A stretch of 8,556 nucleotides of DNA from an uncultured Ideonella sp. (GTDB lineage Bacteria; Pseudomonadota; Gammaproteobacteria; Burkholderiales; Burkholderiaceae): assembly GCA_946479475.1 (NCBI GenBank), contig CAMLGG010000228.1, positions 1 through 8,556 of the forward strand, read 5' to 3'. Positions 5,933-8,556 of the stretch are shown one piece after another. The position numbers and the translations under genes were made by a program. Numbering within the stretch: the first letter of the stretch is position 1; each line of letters starts with the position of its first letter. A model generated the notes under the pieces. That model saw only the letters and a program-made list of their open reading frames with translations. It did no database searches and was not told where the DNA came from.

Positions 5933-5933
5933 A

Positions 5934-6368
5934 ATGTTCCAGCCCTCCCAGCACGACGTGCGGCGCTTCTTCTGCGAAGTGGCCGCCAAGCAGAAGCAGC
6001 GCACGCCGCTGTCCGCGATCGAGATCCTGGCCGGCGGCTGGATAGACGAGCACCCCGAGTACGCGGCCGAGCTGGCCGACGTGGATGCCGCGCTCGCCGC
6101 CGACTACAGCGTCGAGGCCGGCCGCACCAATCCCTTCCTCCACCTGGCGATGCACCTGACCGTCAGCGAGCAGGTCTCGATCGACCAGCCGCACGGCATC
6201 CGCCAGGCGGTGGAGCTGCTGGCCGCGCGCCGGGGCTCCCTGCACGAGGCGCACCACGAGGTGATGGAGTGCCTCGGCGAGATGATCTGGGAGTCGCAGC
6301 GCAGCGGCCGCCCGCCGGACGGGATCGCCTACCTCGACCGCGTCCGCCAACGCGCGACCCGCAATTAG
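5934..6368 (+). CDS. DUF1841 family protein
   Basis: This 144-residue soluble protein matches the DUF1841 family of betaproteobacteria and gammaproteobacteria, which has no established function. Family-like signatures are the N terminus MFQPSQHDVRRFF, AIEILAGGWIDEHPEYAAEL (27-46), GRTNPFLHLAMHLTVSEQVS (63-82), the SIDQPHGIRQ segment (82-91), and HHEVMECLGEMIWESQRSGR plus PPDGIAYLDRVR near the C terminus. Histidines and acidic residues in HLAMHL, EAHHEVMECLGE are regularly spaced and could bind metal, which is speculation. The ATG at 5934 fits the family N terminus; AAAGG lies about 13 nt upstream with the palindrome in between, so the ribosome site is poor or the mRNA nearly leaderless. No signal peptide or membrane segment is seen. 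Confidence 0.88.
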   Translation: MFQPSQHDVRRFFCEVAAKQKQRTPLSAIEILAGGWIDEHPEYAAELADVDAALAADYSVEAGRTNPFLHLAMHLTVSEQVSIDQPHGIRQAVELLAARRGSLHEAHHEVMECLGEMIWESQRSGRPPDGIAYLDRVRQRATRN

Positions 6369-6381
6369 CCAAGGACCTTGC

Positions 6382-6405
6382 GCGGATCCGGCTCTGCCGG
6401 TCCGC
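6382..6405 (+). terminator. Hairpin after the DUF1841 gene
   Basis: GCGGATCCGGC (6382-6392) pairs with GCCGGTCCGC (6396-6405) over 10 bp with one bulged T and a 3-nt loop. It begins 14 nt after the DUF1841 stop codon. No T-tract follows on the plus strand, so intrinsic termination is likely but weakly supported. It abuts repeat copy 2 from the convergent gene. Confidence 0.5.
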
Positions 6406-6465
6406 TGCAAGCGCCCCCTCGGGGGGGCCTGCAAGGTGCACCCCGGAACGGGCGTGGGGGTCCTA
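6401..6465 (-). repeat. GC-rich palindromic repeat, copy 2, fused to the stop codon of the substrate-binding protein gene
   Basis: The blocks TCCGCTGC (6401-6408), GCCCCCTCGGGGGG (6413-6426) and CGTGGGGGTCCTA (6453-6465) match copy 1 at 1-58 in order and orientation, with 12 of 13 bases identical in the last block. The final CTA is the complement of the substrate-binding protein stop codon TAG. On the minus strand it forms a C-run/G-run hairpin flanked by TGCA arms, suited to a terminator. The spacer between blocks differs in sequence and is 7 bp longer overall. Confidence 0.6.
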
Positions 6466-8031
6466 CATCCTGATCCACTGGAACTCGAGCCAGTTGTCGG
6501 GGCGGTGGACGACATTGACGTTCTTGCGGGCCGCCCACGGGATGAACTGGCGGTGCAGCGGGATGTGGTGCACCTGCTCGTTGTGGCGAAGCATGGCCTT
6601 CTTGATCAGGGCCTTGCGCTTCTCGGGATCCACCTCCTTGCTGGAGGCTGCCACGAGCGCGTCCAGCTCGTCGTCCTTGAAGTTGCCGCGGTTGTACTCG
6701 CCGATGCCGTTCGCGCCGCGGTTGCGGTAGATCTGGGTGAAGGTGGTCTCGGCGTCGGTGATGGAGCCGCCCCAGCCCAGCATGTACATCGACGTGTCCA
6801 GCTTCTCCTGCTTGGGGAAGTAGGTCGCCTTGGGCATCGCGTTCACGCGCACCTTGACCTTGATCTTCTCCCACATGCCGGCCAGCGCCACGCAGATGCG
6901 CTCGTCGTTGATGTAGCGGTTGTTGGGGCAGTCCAGCGTGACCTCGAAGCCTTCCGGATAGCCCGCCTCGGCCAGCAGCTTGCGCGCGGCGTTCAGGTCG
7001 TAGGGCAGGCGCTTCTCGATCTCAGGGTCGTTGAAATCGCCCAGCGGCGAAGGCATGACGGCGCCCGTCGGCGAAGCCTGGCCGTTCATCAGCTTGGTGC
7101 GGATCGCCTCGATGTCGATCGCCTGGTAGAGCGCCTTGCGCACCCGCAGGTCCTTGAACGGGTTCTTGCCCTTGACGCTGCTGTAGAGCAGCTCGTCGCG
7201 GGCCTGGTCCAGGCCGATGAAGACGACGCGGTTCTCGGGGCCGTCGATGACCTTCACGCCGTCGGAGTTGCGCAGCCTTTCCAGGTCTCGGGGCGGCGGA
7301 TCGAGGATGAAATCCACCTCGCCGGAGATCAGCGCGGCGACACGCGTGGCATCGCTCTTGATCGGCGTGTAGACGACCTCCTGCACGTTGCCTTCGATCT
7401 TGCCCCACCAGTTCGGGTTGCGCTTGTAGACCGTCTTGATGTCCGGCGCGCGCGAGACGAGGATCCACGGCCCCGTGCCGTTCGCGTGCAGCGCGGCGTA
7501 GGTCTCCTCCTTGTTGGTGAAGTCCTGCGGCTTGGTGACCTTGTGCTCCTCGCACCAGGCCTTGCTCATGATGTAGACGGTGTTGAGGTGCTCGAGGAAG
7601 ATGGGGTCGAACTGCTTCAGGTTGAACTCGACGGTGTAGTCGTCGACCTTCCTGGGCTCGCCCAGCGCATTGGCGTAGGTCGCGATCTGCGAGGTCTTCT
7701 CCTTCGCGCGATTGACCGAGAAGACGACGTCGTCCGCGGTGAAGGGCTCGCCCTCGTGGAACTTGACGCCCTTGCGCAGCTTGAAGGTCCACTTCAGCGG
7801 GCTGTCCTGCTTCCACTCCGTGGCCAACGCCGGCACCAGGCCGAGCTTCTTGTCGCGCGCCACCAGGAATTCATAGACCTGGCCGTTCATGGCGTTGGTG
7901 AAGGATTCGTTCTGCGACACCGGGTCCAGCGTCTGCGGATCGCCCTGGCTGGACCAGCGGAAGGTCTGCGCCTGGGCAGCGCCCGAGGCAAGGGCCAGCG
8001 CGAGCAGCGCGGCGGTGAGTTGGCGTGGCAT
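6463..8031 (-). CDS. Peptide/dipeptide-type ABC transporter substrate-binding protein (SBP_bac_5)
   Basis: This 522-residue periplasmic receptor belongs to the DppA/OppA cluster and would deliver di- or oligopeptides, or a related solute, to an ABC importer. A Sec signal peptide is clear: hydrophobic TAALLALALASGAA with an A-Q-A cleavage site at about residue 21. The family signature follows: LVPALATEWKQDSPLKWTFK (65-84) then LRKGVKFHEGEPFTADDVVF (85-104). Other typical blocks are GTGPW (185-189), PNWWGK (206-211), LRVRKALYQAIDIEAI (295-310) and PNNRYINDERI (369-379). The ATG at 8031 is chosen over an in-frame ATG at 8091 because AGGAG lies 5 nt upstream and the signal peptide starts there. 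No dpp/opp permease or ATPase genes adjoin it: downstream is a repeat terminator and a convergent gene, upstream an HD-GYP gene. Substrate is not assignable. Confidence 0.94.
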   Translation of the reverse strand: MPRQLTAALLALALASGAAQAQTFRWSSQGDPQTLDPVSQNESFTNAMNGQVYEFLVARDKKLGLVPALATEWKQDSPLKWTFKLRKGVKFHEGEPFTADDVVFSVNRAKEKTSQIATYANALGEPRKVDDYTVEFNLKQFDPIFLEHLNTVYIMSKAWCEEHKVTKPQDFTNKEETYAALHANGTGPWILVSRAPDIKTVYKRNPNWWGKIEGNVQEVVYTPIKSDATRVAALISGEVDFILDPPPRDLERLRNSDGVKVIDGPENRVVFIGLDQARDELLYSSVKGKNPFKDLRVRKALYQAIDIEAIRTKLMNGQASPTGAVMPSPLGDFNDPEIEKRLPYDLNAARKLLAEAGYPEGFEVTLDCPNNRYINDERICVALAGMWEKIKVKVRVNAMPKATYFPKQEKLDTSMYMLGWGGSITDAETTFTQIYRNRGANGIGEYNRGNFKDDELDALVAASSKEVDPEKRKALIKKAMLRHNEQVHHIPLHRQFIPWAARKNVNVVHRPDNWLEFQWIRM

Positions 8032-8034
8032 CGG

Positions 8035-8044
8035 CTCTCCTCTC
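8035..8044 (-). promoter_or_regulatory. Ribosome binding site deciding the start of the substrate-binding protein
   Basis: The minus strand reads GAGAGGAGAG, with core AGGAG at 8037-8041 and 5 nt to the ATG at 8031. It is the strongest Shine-Dalgarno in the window and supports this start over the in-frame ATG at 8091. Confidence 0.8.
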
Positions 8045-8080
8045 GTGTGCCGCCCCGTGGCACGGAGCGAACCGAGGCCG

Positions 8081-8086
8081 AGTGTA
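8081..8086 (-). promoter_or_regulatory. Possible -10 element for the substrate-binding protein gene
   Basis: The minus strand has TACACT, four of six matches to TATAAT, about 50 nt upstream of the start codon within a 104-bp intergenic gap. No convincing -35 hexamer sits 16-18 bp upstream. This is a weak prediction. Confidence 0.25.
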
Positions 8087-8120
8087 GGCAAGGCCCATGC
8101 CGCCGCGCGGCGCGGGGTTT

Positions 8121-8134
8121 CCCGCCTTCGCGGG
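8121..8134 (-). terminator. Short hairpin after the HD-GYP gene
   Basis: CCCGC/GCGGG forms a 5-bp stem with a 4-nt loop, 1 nt past the HD-GYP stop codon. A further 10-bp palindrome GCCGCGCGGC lies at 8102-8111. No T-tract follows on the minus strand, so this is a weak terminator candidate. Confidence 0.35.
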
Positions 8135-8135
8135 C

Positions 8136-8556
8136 TCAGCGGCGAGGCAAGGCTTCGCCGGCCCAGAGCTCGTCGAGCGGAGGGAAGCCCCAGGCCTTCG
8201 GGTCCTCGCGGGAGACGATCTTGTCGGTGGAGCCGGCGAGATCCAGCAGTTGCAGCGCGATGGGCAGGTTGGACCGGGTCGAGTAGAAGACCTTGACCTG
8301 CGGCGCGACCAGGCTCTGCGGGTTCTGCTCGGTCACCACCGCCAGCCGGCCCGACTGCAGCTTCACCAGGGAACCGACCGGGTAGATGCCGAGGCTCCTG
8401 ATGAAGGCCTTGAACACGTCGGGATCGAAGTGCCCCTTCCAGGTGGCCATGGCGGCGATGGAAGCCGCCGGATCCCAGCCGGCCTTGTACGGGCGGTTCG
8501 AGGTGATCGCGTCGTAGACGTCGCAGACCGCGCCCATCCTGGCCAGCTGGCTGATG
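8136..8556 (-). CDS. HD-GYP domain protein, C-terminal fragment (probable c-di-GMP phosphodiesterase), cut by window edge
   Basis: About 139 C-terminal residues are visible; the reading frame is open to the right edge, so the start and the catalytic HD and GYP motifs lie outside. The fragment begins [20 protein letters not shown] and continues RPYK. The [13 protein letters not shown] motif is characteristic of HD-GYP domains, which hydrolyse cyclic di-GMP. Next come the typical [20 protein letters not shown] (visible residues about 43-62) and a [14 protein letters not shown] beta segment, then a C-terminal extension of some 60 residues. The real protein is longer than the in-frame ATG at 8537 would give. 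It is upstream of, and on the same strand as, the substrate-binding protein gene with 104 bp between, so separate transcription is likely. N-terminal sensor domains cannot be seen. Confidence 0.88.
   Translation of the reverse strand, partial: ISQLARMGAVCDVYDAITSNRPYKAGWDPAASIAAMATWKGHFDPDVFKAFIRSLGIYPVGSLVKLQSGRLAVVTEQNPQSLVAPQVKVFYSTRSNLPIALQLLDLAGSTDKIVSREDPKAWGFPPLDELWAGEALPRR

Noticed and set aside
8032..8091. Earlier in-frame ATG (8091) for the substrate-binding protein
   Set aside because: It would put 20 charged residues before the signal peptide, while AGGAG is correctly spaced for the ATG at 8031.
6436..8286. Plus-strand open frame of 616 codons opposite the substrate-binding protein
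   Set aside because: The opposite frame has a signal peptide, ribosome site and family motifs; this one is the antisense product of GC-rich codons.

Overview
This is a very GC-rich bacterial chromosomal window, with long antisense reading frames of the kind produced by strong G/C bias at third codon positions. The gene content (DUF1841 protein, NodN-type MaoC hydratase, KefF/KefC pair, RutE-type nitroreductase, NarL-type regulator, HD-GYP protein) fits a betaproteobacterium of the order Burkholderiales, most likely Comamonadaceae or a close relative. The lineage call is inferred from protein resemblance and has not been searched. I see no rRNA, tRNA, transposase, phage gene or CRISPR array. 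Coding density is high and no gap between genes exceeds about 130 bases.

Left part (1-1897), all on the minus strand. A ParA-type ATPase gene and a MaoC/NodN-type hydratase gene overlap by ATGA and are probably translationally coupled. A hairpin terminator follows, then a separately transcribed NarL/FixJ-type response regulator. The regulator's stop codon is the end of a GC-rich palindromic repeat that runs to the window edge.

Centre (1898-4534). A 75-bp divergent intergenic region separates parA from a plus-strand kefF-kefC operon, whose genes overlap by one base (TGATG). KefC is a glutathione-gated K+/H+ antiporter that protects against electrophiles, and KefF is its FMN-binding ancillary quinone reductase. 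A strong hairpin after kefC serves as terminator for kefC and for the convergent minus-strand gene.

Right-centre (4535-6462). A minus-strand gene encodes an unrecognised single-pass membrane protein with a long Pro/Ala-rich tail; a perfect hairpin directly abuts its ATG. Upstream lies a RutE-family nitroreductase (minus), which diverges from a DUF1841 gene (plus) across only 37 bp that contain a perfect 12-bp palindrome.

Right part (6463-8556). A secreted peptide/dipeptide-type ABC substrate-binding protein (minus) has no permease or ATPase gene beside it, and its stop codon is the end of a second copy of the palindromic repeat. At the right edge is the C-terminal part of an HD-GYP c-di-GMP phosphodiesterase (minus, truncated by the window).

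Most of the window is ordinary housekeeping and accessory content. The points most worth following are the coupled ParA-hydratase pair, the palindrome between rutE and the DUF1841 gene, the start-codon hairpin, and the two repeats fused to stop codons.
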